A stretch of 64,000 nt of DNA. Source: Cydia pomonella (Eukaryota > Arthropoda > Insecta > Lepidoptera > Tortricidae). The notes under the pieces were generated by a model, which was not told where the DNA came from, made no database searches, and worked only from the letters and a program-made list of their open reading frames with translations. A program made the position numbers and the translations under genes. Below, one piece after another: positions 21,850-33,186 of this stretch (its first letter is position 1; each line of letters begins with the position of its first letter). The stretch lies in assembly GCF_033807575.1 (NCBI RefSeq), contig NC_084715.1, positions 6,373,349 through 6,437,348 on the forward strand. The letters run 5' to 3'.

Positions 21850-22179
21850 TCAGCAGCCAGAGGCGTAGCGAGGGGGGGGCTAGGGGGGCCATGGCCCCGG
21901 GCGGCACATAAGAGGGGGCGGCAAAAACGGTATTTAAAAAAATATAGAATTAAGAAATCAATATTTTCAAATCAAGCCACGAAACGAACTAACGCACCGC
22001 GGAAGCGAACGGCGCGGGGCGGGTGTGCGGGGGCGGCCAATCGCTACCGGAGTGCGTTCCAAATCACCGACAAGCTTACACGCTTGTCCGCTGGTTATAG
22101 GTATAACCTATAACACGCCTATAACCCTATATGTTGTCACATCAAATTTAACACAGCGCCTTCTGCGAGCGATCTACAG

Positions 22180-22400
22180 CCGGGCGCCCTCGGTGCCATC
22201 ATTCGTTCAAAAATAGTTGGGCGTAGCCCGATAAACGTGGCGCGATACGCGCGATTCAATGCCGGGCGCCTTCGGTGCCCTCATATTGAAAGTGTCGAGC
22301 GTAGCTCGACGTACGTGTCGCGCTGCGGGCGCTTTCGGCGCCCTCATGCAAAAGCATCGGGCGTAACCTGATGCATTGGGCGCTTTGCTGCTGTACAGAA
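22180..22400. repeat. GC-rich hairpin cluster in the hAT element
   Basis: 'gggcgccctcggtgcc', 'gggcgccttcggtgccc' and 'gggcgctttcggcgccc' recur about every 70-80 bp, each able to form a short stem. Such subterminal repeats often serve as transposase binding sites in hAT elements; here this is inference. Confidence 0.6.
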
Positions 22401-23085
22401 GGCGCCCTGCCACAAAAATAATGTAAAATGACTTTAATTTAATTTAAATTTGTCTATTTTTTGCTGGAGGCGAGAAGCGGCAACTTCGTTTAGCGCAGCG
22501 AGAGAAAAGTTGACGCTTTCCGCCCGGAGGGCAGAAAATAATTAAATACGAAATTATAACCCCATAATTAATAATTCAATGTAAGGCAGAATACTGAAAA
22601 TCGCGCTCTAAAACGTATGTAATAAGAAAAAATTCTCATCTGAACCTTTACCTGAAGAGGGAAGAATAGCGGTATTATTTTCTATGAAATTACATTTCGG
22701 GAGAAAACGTTTTCCACTAACTAAATCTTAACAAATCACTTTGATTTCGATGTCCATCGCTTCAGCATAATTTATTATAGGTTTATAGGTTTCGTTTTTT
22801 TTTAAAGAATTATTTATTTATTGTTATCAAATTTTGAAAAAAAGGGTAACCTATTAATTTAGTTTTTTCATTGTCTCAATAACATACTACAAAATCCTGG
22901 AGAATGGAAAATATTTAGAAGTGGAAAAACGTTTTATCTTTTTGTATGGACGATCATGTGCTTTATACTTCCCTCTTAAAGCTTATGACCGTAGCAAACG
23001 ACCACGGCTATCCTTTGAATATTTTTGTGAATATTGAATGTACACAATGGGAATCCGACCGATGTTAAAAGTGTATTCTTGACCG

Positions 23086-23192
23086 CATGTTTAGAAACTA
23101 AAATGTCATAAGTACAAAGTATTCTAAAATCGATCTTGTCGCATGTTTAGAAACTAAAATGTCATACAAAGTTTTCTAAAATCGGTCTTGTT
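23086..23192. repeat. Short tandem duplication, about 58 bp
   Basis: 'gcatgtttagaaactaaaat' then 'gtcat', '(ag)tacaaag', and 'ttctaaaatcg.tcttgt' appear twice in a row within the hAT element. The second unit lacks a few bases. Confidence 0.8.
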
Positions 23193-24004
23193 AAAGATAA
23201 TGACAATTCTTGTGAAAATTCGTTTTTGTAATAACTCAGTAAAAAACGCCTTTATGGCTGCGACAACGCCAGCACTATGTGGCCTTACTAAGACACATTA
23301 AAGTTTTAAAGGAAGCTCGCAAAATGTTTGTGCAAATAAAAAAAAAACTACTATTTATTCGGTGTAAAGTTTTTTTTGCCAACATGTAAAAATAAATAAC
23401 GTGTCGTGTGCAGAAAACACATACACACACTTTTTTTTTGCCGAATTTGATCAAAATACAAATAATTTTTTTTGCTCCTTAAGACAGGAATACGTGGTTA
23501 AAATCTGACGGGTTTCTCGTTCATACAGTGTAATTGTATACACTGTATGAACGTAATTCAATAAATTATGTTACATTGTATTTCTTTATGTAAAAGAATT
23601 AAATATACGCTATTTTCTGTGTGATTAATTCAGATGTTTTCTTTTCTTTTTTCATAAGTTTAAGAGCCAAATTTTCAGTAGTCGAGTTTTAGTTTTTGAA
23701 GATAGGTATTTTTTGTATTTTACCTTTTCCAACTAACTTTGTCTTGTCTATTAACTACTTAGTGAGGTCACAAGTTTTACAAATAAAATGTTATACAAAG
23801 CTTTTAATAAAAAAAGTTGGACATGATTTGAAAGCTTATTTTATACTGATAAAAATGCAATATATTTTTTTTATGTAAAGCTCGTCTTTATTTACTACTT
23901 GTTTACTTTGGGATTGTCGTTAGATGCGAATACACGCGAAATAAAATAAAATATAACTTCTTTTTCGAATATTACATATGTTTGAACCCGGATCCGTCCT
24001 TAAA

Positions 24005-24335
24005 CTACGTCCAAAAGAGAGGTATGGGCATTGTGAAAGTCATCTCGCTCTGTGTGGTAGGGTACAGAACAGCGGATGACATTCCAGATCTAGAGCAGAG
24101 CCCAACTGGGGAAGTACCTCCACCTTACAGAAAACCGCAACCAAATAAGACTAGACCCTACTCATAGTGTTGTGTTCCTGCCTGTGAGTAAGGTTGGCAG
24201 AGCTCAGTGAGGGTGCGGAGTGTCAGGGTCGTCAACTCCTCTAGAGTTGCAGGCGTACATAGGCTACGGAGACTGCTTACCATCAGGCGGGCCATATGCT
24301 TGTTTGCCACCGACGTAGTATAAAAAAATGAATAC
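24005..24335 (+). repeat. LINE 3' end nested in the hAT element
   Basis: Contains 'ggggaagtacctccacctta', 'ccctactcatagtgttgtg', 'gcaggcgtacataggctac' and the terminal 'cttgtttgccaccgacgtag' followed by an A-rich tail at 24322-24330. This is the plus-strand form of the 3'UTR family at 9494, 20882 and 34292. It is younger than the hAT element that carries it. Confidence 0.75.
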
Positions 24336-24749
24336 TTAATGCAAAACTGTATCTATATTTTTTTTATCAGTAAAAATCTTTGTGACAGAACTTATGACCT
24401 GACTAAGTGATGTTGATTATAAATTGGGGCGGCAAATTTCTGATCGGCCCCGGGCGGCAAACACATACGCTACGCCGCTGTCAGCAGCAGAAGTAACTGA
24501 GCGAACAAGGAGTTCAAAGTGATCTGTACACGCTCTTACTTTATTAAAAATACATTTATGCAAAGATCAATCGATGTTGCATGCTTCTTTCCATAAATTT
24601 AATTCTAAATTTAAATATACTTAATCAAAAATCTAGCGTCCATTCGAAACAGTGTGCTGTTTTGTTCATGTTTCGCTGTTATTGGTTAAGTATTCTATGG
24701 ACGTCACTTTTTATTTTGTCACTATCAAACCAATTCGCTCTTAATTGCG

Positions 24750-24923
24750 CAGGCGCGGATACAAGGGGGGGGCCATAGGGGCAATGCCCCCCCCCCCCCC
24801 CCTAAAACCCTGGCTCTCACATTACTAAATTGAGTAAATTTTTTTTTACCTTATTTTCTGTGCAAAAATATATGATTTTCTCAAAATGGCCCCCCCCTAA
24901 GCCAAATCTTGTATCCGCGCCTG
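24750..24923. mobile_element. 174-bp hAT MITE
   Basis: Terminal inverted repeats CAGGCGCGGATACAAG (24750-24765) and CTTGTATCCGCGCCTG (24908-24923) are perfect over 16 bp. TAATTGCG at 24742-24749 and 24924-24931 is an exact 8-bp duplication. The inside has runs of G, C (about 18-19) and T. No coding capacity. Confidence 0.95.
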
Positions 24924-24931
24924 TAATTGCG

Positions 24932-25527
24932 TCAAGTGTTCTAAGATCGGACAATGAATCTGTTTACACTCAAACAAATAAACCCCCTAGCTATTGTTGT
25001 TACAAAGCCTTGATTACAAAATGACCCGACACATTTGCTTAATGACCTAGCCATTTCGCTGCTACAGCACCCTCCAAATTACCAGGCACTATATCATAAC
25101 GTTCAACTCGTTCCAGTAATCAGAGATGCGTTCGGGTGCCAAAATACAATTCAACACATCAACCAGTCTAAGTCTGATCCCTCTGCGTATATTTTGTTAT
25201 TGAACCCAAGGTCAAGCTATGCTAGCTCATTCACAGGAATATTTTGTGAATAAACCATCCACGACCTAGGTCAACGCGGGTCGACACGGTCACTAGGTCG
25301 CCATTGTTGTTGAAATCGGGCGAATTGCGAACGCTCTCAGATCGGAGCAGCGCGGTCGATACAAGCGACACTTTAAATAGGTCGGGTTATGTTTGTTTAT
25401 AAGCGGGGATGTTATTGATGCAGCTCGGATGGAAAGAAGCGGTGGAAGCGTGGAGGGGTTGGAATTAGTAGAGTTATGTGTGCGAATTGTGGCAGTGGTA
25501 ATTAAAATTAGTCCGTTTGTGTTGTTG
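24932..25527. other. Unassigned DNA
   Basis: 25255-25350 is CpG-richer ('gcgggtcgacacggtcactag'), without a clear exon or repeat. No ORF with support. Confidence 0.3.
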
Positions 25528-25642
25528 TATATCATCATTCGCTTGCCCTTATCCCATTCATTCGGGGTCGGCACAGTATGTCTTTTCCTTCCATATCTTT
25601 CTGTCACCCGTCATCTCATCGTTCACTCGCGTTCGTTTGTTT
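25528..25642 (-). pseudogene. RTE-like LINE terminal fragment
   Basis: Minus strand reads 'NDEMTGDRKIWKEKTYCADP', the very end of an RTE-type LINE protein, followed by the short tail 'gggataagggcaagcgaatg' and 'atgata'. A longer copy of the same end lies at 48085-48320. Only about 30 codons remain. Confidence 0.7.
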
Positions 25643-25828
25643 GTGTTGTTGTATATATAGGCAGGTATTTAGAAAAGCCCTGGAACTAGGACAGTTGTAA
25701 GTTTTTTGTCTAGTGGAATTGACTTTTAAGTGTAAAAACAATAACTTTGCCACATTTGCTTTCCAAATAAATAACTATTAAAGGCACATTTGACACTGAC
25801 AATAAGGCCGTGTAAATATAGTGTTGTA

Positions 25829-25968
25829 GGATCAAGGCGGAAACAGTGGTTCCGCTCGAACAGTGGCTCGGTCGCCCAAATATCGCTTCTCTCGTGTTGA
25901 AATTAGGTTTATTGAGCCCCAGTACCCGGCTTTTTTCTATCGAGCCACTGCTCCCTCCTTGACCCTAA
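25829..25968. mobile_element. Possible MITE
   Basis: Left 'aggatcaaggcggaaacagtgg' and right, read back, 'agggtcaaggagggagcagtgg' are imperfect inverted ends, and 'tggctcg' / 'cgagcca' pair inside. No convincing target duplication. Confidence 0.5.
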
Positions 25969-26204
25969 GTGCTTTCAATGATGTTTGCGAACTCGACATT
26001 TTCTACCTATAGAATATTTTGGGCTAAACGTAAATTAAATTATATTGATTCAACTCATTATGAGAACAACAGAGATCAATAGAAGTTATTTTAGAACAGT
26101 GACCGGGCGGGCGGGTGGCAGATTGCCTAGCTGTCTTAGATAAGTCTGTTATTAGGCCATACTGGAATAAATTGCCTTTTTAAGAATACTTACTAACTAC
26201 TGAG

Positions 26205-26780
26205 GTACATAATAGTACATTGTGCAACGAGGGGGGTAAGTGAAATATTGGATACGAGGGTGGTAATTCCCGACAGCCGCAGGCTGGAGGGGATTAAAGA
26301 CCCGAGTTTGCAATATTCTTACCCCCGGAGTTACACACAATGTTTTTCATCACACTTGCGAAAAAAAACTAAATTTTAAATGAAATACTCGTAATTCTTA
26401 CGGTACAAAATAAATACGGTGATGTATTAAACATTCGTCCGCCATTTTGTAATTTCTTGACAGGTCAGGAATCCAAGGCACAGGCCTATTCGGCATTCAG
26501 CCACGATTGAAAAGTATGTAAAAATATTTTTAACGGCTGTTAAATTAATCAAATAATTTTAAACATAAACAAAAATATTAAATTATAAACGTTAATAATA
26601 AATATATGCTACTTGGTTTGTATGAATAAGTGACATAATAAAAAAAACTATAACACCCTAGGGAGTCAGCTACTTTTTACAATCCATAACTCCCGGGGGA
26701 ACAAAATAGGCCTTTGTCCTTCAGTACACCTGCATGAAATAAGATCTTCTTCGAGCAAGTGTGATGAAAAAGTTATTATA
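26205..26780. repeat. Interspersed repeat with 'GTACATTGTGCAACGAGG' end, copy 1
   Basis: Shares the order of blocks with 49325-49740: 'gtacattgtgcaacgagg', 'ccgcaggctg', 'gcaatattcttaccccc', a poly-A area, 'attcgtcc', 'taatttt...aaacataaac', and 'ttcagtaca/ctgtacttgaatga'. The ends look partly inverted ('catcacacttgcg' and 'gcaagtgtgatga'), so it may be a composite MITE. Confidence 0.65.
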
Positions 26781-26789
26781 TAATTATGT

Positions 26790-26892
26790 AGTCCGTATCA
26801 TCCACGATAACGCGCAGATTTGTAAAATCTAACCTTTAATAACATAGCAATACGAGTTAAGGCACGCGTCGTCGTGAATGACACGATACACG
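26790..26892. mobile_element. Palindromic MITE (CGTATCATCCACGA family), copy 1
   Basis: 'cgtatcatccacgataacgcg' and 'cacgcgtcgtcgtgaatgacacg' are inverted. The centre is 'tctaacctttaataacat'. Second copy at 43225-43318. Confidence 0.7.
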
Positions 26893-27184
26893 ATCTATAA
26901 GGTTGACCGGTATAAATGCCACTGTGGGTTCCTAACAAACCCTAATGCTTGATGAGTGCTTTTTTTAAACAACTTGAATTACAACAGCTCCCGTCATCTA
27001 GTGATAAAAGTCTGAGCTACTTGCTGGCGTTCGGACCAATCGTATTGGAGGAATAACGAAATAGACGCAATAAGTCCATAGTTGCATTTATCCCGGTTGA
27101 ACTTACTAAAACAATGCAGCATATATTAAATTTTGCAACCACACAAATTTGCGAAATCACGGTTTCCACTCAAGAACCAGGGCA

Positions 27185-27290
27185 ATTGCGGGCATTTTTC
27201 TCTGTCACTCTAATTAAGTCTTAGTAAGAGTAAAAGAGAAAGAACCCCGCAATTTGCGACTTTCGGTTTTCGCGGTAGGCCCTAGGATAG
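27185..27290. mobile_element. MITE with 'TTGCGGGCATTTTTCTCTG' arm
   Basis: 'gcaattgcgggcatttttctc' with the opposing 'gaaccccgcaatttgcga' and a terminal 'cgcggtaggccct' at about 27275-27287. It looks like a relative of the 15807/19985 family. The same arm occurs inverted at 47500-47525. Confidence 0.55.
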
Positions 27291-27404
27291 CAGAAGATCA
27301 ATGGAGTAGACCAGGTGAATGGGGCCGGGTCGCTAAATATAGGTCAGGTCGGCCGTTACGGCTTTCACTTACACTAGGATTCCTGCCATTAATACTGAAA
27401 TATC

Positions 27405-27560
27405 CGTAATAATATTATAAATGCGAAAGAAATGTCTGTTTTTCTGTTACCTCTTCACGCTTGAACCGCTGAACCAATTGAGATGAAATTTCATATATTA
27501 TATACATTGGAGATATTTTGAGTCCCGGGAAAGGAGATTTATGTTTAAAGAACTTAATTT
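27405..27560 (+). mobile_element. Helitron-like or SINE-like fragment
   Basis: 'aatattataaatgcgaaag', 'gttacctcttcacgc', 'aaccgctgaaccaattgaga' and 'gagtcccgggaaaggag' are a block order common in lepidopteran non-autonomous Helitrons. No terminus can be fixed. Confidence 0.45.
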
Positions 27561-27673
27561 TTCTCAAAATAAATTTTACATTTCACTAAATGAGAATATA
27601 TACTAAAACAAAAGTAAATCAGTGAGCATCGCAAGTTATACAAAATAAACAAAAATAATAACAAATTAGACTA

Positions 27674-27884
27674 GGGGCCTGTTTCACAATCTCCAAGTAA
27701 AGTCCTGAATAAACTACTTGCCACTTATCTGACGAATAAAGTCATCGTTGGCGTTTCATAATCTTCAAATAAGCTTAACTGGTAAATAAAGTGCTAAGTT
27801 TTGTAGGAAGTTTTATCTGGCAGTTAATTTATTTGTTAATTAGCTATCGACGACGACTTTACTTGGACATTGTGAAACAGGCCC
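27674..27884. mobile_element. 211-bp TA-flanked MITE, copy 1
   Basis: Ends GGGGCCTGTTTCACAATCTCC and, read back, GGGCCTGTTTCACAATGTCC pair over about 30 bp. TA at 27672-27673 and 27885-27886 is a mariner-type duplication. The inside has 'cttatctgacgaataaagtc'. Copy 2 is at 31575-31785. Confidence 0.85.
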
Positions 27885-28428
27885 TAAGACGTTTTTGTCA
27901 CAATAACTAGTACCACACTGCAGGTAGCACTATTAAAAGTCCAGAAACTTACACGTAAAATGCACAGCAAGTTCATTTAAAACATATGTGTAGATGTTAA
28001 GAACAGAACGATCTTAATTACCTACACTTAAAGTTGAAATTGGTAAACATGTGGCCAGCAATACAATGGTATATATATATAGCCAGTTTATCGATAACAA
28101 TTCTTTGTTTCCAAGCTGCAACTCCGAGGGAGTTTTCATCCCGGATCCGGATCGTTTCAACTAACGAATGTTAGCTTTAATTGACTACGCAAAATATCTC
28201 TCAATTTTTTTTTTGCAGAGCCATAAGAACCTGTCATTTATTTTTTACCACATCAGCTCCTACTGGCTCTCTTTATCCTCCAAAACTGATGACCAAGTTG
28301 CATTTTATCTTAAAATTCCATGAGTATTTATTTACTTATTTAACCTTTGTAATATATTTGAAATCTTACTAGTGACTTAAAAGTTTAAGGCTAACTCTGC
28401 CAGTCATGCAGAAATGTATGTATGTATA
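27885..28428. other. Unassigned DNA
   Basis: No repeat or gene recognised. Confidence 0.35.
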
Positions 28429-28540
28429 TACTTTATTGTACAAAGAAATAAAAACACGAAAAACACTGTTACAGAGTAAATTAAATACAACAAAGGCGAA
28501 CTTATCCCTGTATGGGATCTCTTCCAGTTAACCTTTGAGG
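28429..28540 (-). repeat. LINE 3' end, minus strand
   Basis: 'tactttattgtacaaagaaa' to 'aggcgaacttatccct' and 'gggatctcttccagtt' is the reverse of the 3'UTR at 19745-19860, including the TTTATT (AATAAA) signal. Confidence 0.7.
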
Positions 28541-30854
28541 AAATGAGTAAAACAGAAGTACTTAATAAAAAATAAAGAAGAAAAAGAGTAAGTATATAAG
28601 AATATATGTTCCTTGCTACGGAAAGTACCTAATGAATTGTTTTTATTACAAAGTCGTCACTTTCCTTTACTCCGTGCATCCATTAGGGTAATTAAATTAG
28701 TAAGCAGTGACGCAAAAGCGGTTTCACTTTGATAATAATTCCTTTCATACGAGTAAGTGTTTAATTTGGTTAAGTGCGGTTTAGGGTTGGATACTGTTTT
28801 CATTTTTAAAGCAATCAAAAATAAGTAGTTTAATTGTGACGGGTTTAACCTGGTTTTTGTTTAAAAGGCAATTTTTTTCGGTTTATATCTGAATTATTAA
28901 TATTTTATTTATACATTCGGATAGAAAACGTATTTGTTTCTAAAGTTGATCCACACTAAGTTTTCATGCTACGTCAAGTCCGGCTTCTATTGGATATACT
29001 GTATGCAATTGTCACCGCTATGGCATGAGTACAGGTATTCCGGTATGGGAACGATTATTATGATATATTGGATTTTTTTCGTATCATTTTACAAAAAAAA
29101 AAGTAATGAAAATACGACGCAAAACTGTATATTTAAACAACTTTACCCGTTTTGATCGCTCCTCAGTGTAGAGTTCAACCTTAGGTAAAACTATGCAAGC
29201 ATAACGGGCGATAGGGCACTAGCCTGGGCCAAAGAAAATTGATTATAAAGACAGGTAGTCTTAGAAAAAAACGTGCCCCATAGTTTGACATCCAAAACAT
29301 ATGATGGCTCTGTATTCTCAAACGTCAACTTTTGACAATCATATTTACCGCGAAATTATGTGCGAGTGTGGAATAAAAGTCTCCTCCCATTTCATCTCTA
29401 TATTATTATACCCCTATGGTTTATGTAATCCATGAGCCTACCTAGAGAGCCTACCTAGGAGAGATTAGGAACTATTATTTAAAACTGAAAGCTGGTCAAG
29501 TGGTCACTTTTGCAATAGTTCTGCCATAGGAGATTTTCCTCCTTTTAATTCCACACTCCACACGCAAAATGTATAAAGCTGTACAGCGCCATCTCTACGA
29601 AATTGTCTTAGATTTTACGCATTTTAGTCATTCAATGTATCTTTGCCTGGGCGTAGCTTAGGTATAGTTTTTCCTTCAAAAACCCTACCTATAACTACTA
29701 CTACTAATATTGACAGCAACGAATAGGTAAGCATCAAAAGACAGATCTTATTAAAAGACAATAAGATATGTCATATAAACTTGACATTTACTGTACTTTA
29801 ATTGAATCCAGTCTGAAGACAAAGGCACATAAAGGACTGCTTTAAGTTTATGAGCAATATGTGGCGATATCAGCAGTGTGGTGTATAAACTGCACATAAA
29901 CGTACACTCAACCAATTTTTCCAATTCCTAGGCCACTATAGAACCATGTCATTACCATACGTGTGCTAATTCGGGGTATGTTCTAGGGATTTGATGTCGA
30001 TAAATATGATGTCAGTATATATTTTATACATAGGCTCATTGAAAATCCTCGATTACTATAAAGAGGTTCGATATCCCTGCCTGATAAGCCTGATTTACAT
30101 GCTCAGACTTGCGAAGCGTCAGGGAAGCAGCTATGCGTAACATTTTTCTCCCTGCAATTTTTTTAAAATTATTGTACGTCGAGTTGGGGAAAAAACGAGT
30201 TTCATCAAAACGTCTTTGGGACCGGCGTGGGAATTGGAAACGCAGCTCTATACTTCGATATTTTTCGGTGATAACTAAACAGGGACAAAATAATAACATC
30301 TAAGAAACATTGGATATATAAGCGATTACTGAGTAAAATATTTTTCAACTGACTGACAACATTTCTCAATTCATATTCACTTCGCGTTTATTTAAAACGG
30401 CATAGTAAAATCGAACTCGTATATTCGCAATAAAAATGACATAAAACGTATATTGTCTTGACTCGCTCGTTCAACATAAAAATGACTAAGATACAACGTA
30501 CAATGTGTGTTTATTGCTTTTTATTGTATATTTTAATGGTCGGTTAAAGAATCGATCACGCCAAAACTTCACGCCCGCGCGTGACGCCTGGCAAGTGGCA
30601 GCTATATGGAACATATTAGTTAGGCTCAAAATTCTTTTCGTTGTGTCGTTTCTTGTATTTTTGTTTTCTATCAAAAAAAACGAGTGCCGTTTTATGTCGT
30701 TCTATCTGTAGATAATGAATACCTTAAAAAAATAGACTTTCTTAGTGGAGCTCTACACCATTTGAAGCTTAGAATAACCCTAAAAATCTAGCTCCCTAGG
30801 ACAAAAGTAGACTGCGTATTTAATTTCTTAAAAATTATCGTAAGTAATCGCTTT
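28541..30854. other. Long unassigned stretch
   Basis: 2.3 kb without a recognisable gene or repeat. Frames at 28934-29155, 30036-30303 and 30486-30711 are on both strands, lack motifs and look like chance. A doubled 'agcctacctagagag' / 'agcctacctaggagag' occurs at 29432-29464. Confidence 0.4.
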
Positions 30855-30968
30855 TTAGCGATAAGACCGCCTGTTGTTTACCTCTCCTTTATGCGTTGTA
30901 TTATTTGTACTGTTTCTGTATTGAGGTGTGCAATAAAGAGTATTTGTATTGTATTGTATTGTATTGTA
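30855..30968 (+). repeat. LINE 3' end with (TTGTA)n tail
   Basis: 'taagaccgcctgttgtttacc' and 'ggtgtgcaataaagagta' followed by four to five 'ttgta' units. An AATAAA-containing 3'UTR with a microsatellite tail is typical of some lepidopteran LINEs. The protein part is lost. Confidence 0.7.
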
Positions 30969-31130
30969 ACTAAGCTTAGAATAAATTTAAATGTGGAAAA
31001 ATTACTGCCTTGGGTGAGACTTGAACTCTCGGCCTCTAAATTCAAGTCTTACACAAGACATTAATTTTTCCACTTTTAAATTTATTCTAAGCTTAATAGC
31101 ACCGTTCGCAGAAGTTTCTGCTTGTAGTAT
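30965..31130. repeat. SINE hairpin (two tails head to head)
   Basis: The tail 'taagcttagaataaatttaa' starting near 30970 and 'ttaaatttattctaagctta' ending near 31096 are inverted. Between them is a tRNA-like B-box on the minus strand (GAGAGTTCAAGTCTCACC, about 31015-31032). 'gttcgcagaagtttctgc' at 31103-31120 is the end shared with 3785-3805. The structure looks like a fold-back duplication of the SINE body. Confidence 0.6.
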
Positions 31131-31572
31131 CGTAATGTGAGCAAGTTAAATTATACCTATCTTAGTCAGACGCTGTTATTTACTTGTTAAATAATCACAA
31201 ATGTACTTAGCCGTTTCAAGCGTAACAAATATTTACTGGCAAGCATCTTCAAAGATGGGTAATTTAGGTGCTTAAGACAAAGGGATTCCGGCTAAATTAC
31301 CCTAATTCTCTCTTATTTAAGATCAGAGACCGCAACCCTATTGAGAACGGAACAAAAATGTTGTAAATAAGGTTTTAAGTAATACGTTTATGTTTAAAGT
31401 ACTGACAATAACGGTACGGTAAAATGTCTTGTCCTCATTTTCATGTGCCTTACTTCAATCAGGTAAAAGGTTAGACCGAAAAGGGAGTTTTTAAAATTTA
31501 ATCCTTATTGAAGTTATTCCTTGATCTACATTAGCTATAGCTTTTACTTGTAGACATTACTGTTACTTTAGA
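31131..31572. other. Unassigned DNA
   Basis: Nothing recognisable. Confidence 0.35.
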
Positions 31573-31574
31573 TT

Positions 31575-31785
31575 AAGGGCCTGTTTCACAATGTCCAAGT
31601 ATAAAGTCCTGAATAAGCTACTTGCCACTTGTCTGACGAATAAAGTCATCGTTGGCGTTTCACAATCTTCAAATAAGCTTAACCTGTAGATAAAGTGCTA
31701 AGTTTTGTTGAAAGGTTTATCCTTCAGTAAATTTATTTGTTAACTAGCTATCCAATACTTTAATTGGACATAGTGAAAAAGGCCC
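31575..31785. mobile_element. TA-flanked MITE, copy 2
   Basis: Same family as 27674-27884, with 'gggcctgtttcacaatgtcc' at the left and 'ggacatagtgaaaaaggccc' at the right. TA at 31573-31574 and 31786-31787. More diverged near the right end. Confidence 0.85.
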
Positions 31786-32285
31786 TAAGGATTTTACTTT
31801 AGATTCGTTCGTCAAGAATTTACTATGTATGTTATATAACCAGGTGTATGTGAATGTATAATTCTTCAGACCGAATTTCGAAAGAAGCAAGTTACGGGCG
31901 AACACAATACTCTTGCGAATAGATAGATAGAAAACACAAAAGAACAATCAGCACGGAACCATTTGTTTGAAACCCCGGAGATTTGAGATGGAGTTTAATG
32001 ATTACAGTCGTTTTTCGTTAATTAAAGCCGTTTCGGGTCATTTAGGGTCAGTTCCCTCTTACTTTGATTACGAGAAAAGTAGAAATAAAGATCTTTAGGT
32101 ACTCTTTAATTATGTAAACTAAAAAACCGATTAGGTACCAGAAAAAAATACTCGTACCTATTATAATTTCAAGATCCAATTAAAACATCAAAGGAACTTA
32201 ATTTTTTGACGTTTACTAAATCTGTTTTTGATTGGAGAATACTTTAGCAATGATCGTGACATTTTCCAGAGGTGAATAACCTTAA

Positions 32286-33000
32286 GAGGCCGCTATCGAT
32301 ATTAGTCGCAAAAATGTCAAATTGATAGATTTAGCGCATGAAATTGTACACCTTTTGTTAACTATTAAAAATAACAAGTACTAGTTTCTATTAGCACGTC
32401 TTGTTATCTTTCATTATAATAAATCATTTTTTTGAAAACAGACTCACTTAATTAGTAATGATTTTTTTCATGATGGACGTTTAGGTAAACGCGCGTAAAG
32501 CAGTGATTTTGTCGATCTTATTTGTAAATTTCGTAAAGTTTGGACTGCTAAAAATGGTAATTTTGTATTACACATATCCTGTACTTCAACTTTAATAAAC
32601 TACATTTTTGTTATTATTTTTGAAATGGTGTAAATGAAAGTTAGACGAAATCAATTTTCTCCAGAAATTACTTCAAAACAAGTGACAATTTCTCTGGAAA
32701 TTGACTTAATTTCAACGTAATTTTGATACTTCAACAATTTACAACATTTGCTGAAACTGTTCTTATACATCATTTTGTATAATTTACTACCATAATTTTT
32801 TGATGAATTTTAAAAACTATCCCTTCTCGTCACCTATTACCGGGGACGCTCGCTTGCGACCTCATTATTAAAAGGCAAGATGAAAAAACGTGCTGATAGA
32901 AACCAATACTTGTTATTTAGATATTACGTAACAAAAGGTGTAGAATTTCAACGACAATCTATCAATTTAAAATTTTTGCTCTAAAATCGTTACCGGGCTC
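32286..33000. mobile_element. piggyBac-like MITE (TTAA-flanked), copy 1
   Basis: TTAA at 32282-32285 and 33001-33004 flank imperfect inverted arms of about 115 bp: 'gaggccgctatcgatattag' against, read back, 'gagcccggtaacgattttag', and 'acaccttttgttaac' against 'acaccttttgttacg'. TTAA duplication is the piggyBac hallmark. No transposase. Copy 2 at 57241-57681 has lost about 270 bp of interior. Confidence 0.8.
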
Positions 33001-33186
33001 TTAATTTGTCATGTCCAGAGATTGGAGTACTTCATCTGTTTGCGATCACTGCCGATATTGCAAACGAGCCAAAGATGTGAACTTGATTTACTCACGAACG
33101 GTTTCAATAGGCTATCACTAGGAGCATTAAAAACTTACATAGTACTAGTAGCTCTGTGAGCTGTAGACCTCGCGAGCATAGCTGAT

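Larger units (their letters stand above)
21858..24480. mobile_element. 2.6-kb non-autonomous hAT element
   Basis: Starts CAGAGGCGTAGCG and ends CGCTACGCCGCTG, an imperfect terminal inverted repeat. TCAGCAGC at 21850-21857 is repeated exactly at 24481-24488, the 8-bp duplication expected for hAT. Subterminal DNA is G/C-rich ('gccccgggcggca' at both ends). 22180-22400 holds several 'gggcgc..tcgg.gccc' hairpins. No transposase motif is found. A LINE 3' end (24005-24335) has landed inside. The ends resemble those of the element at 44754, so the two may be related. Confidence 0.9.
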
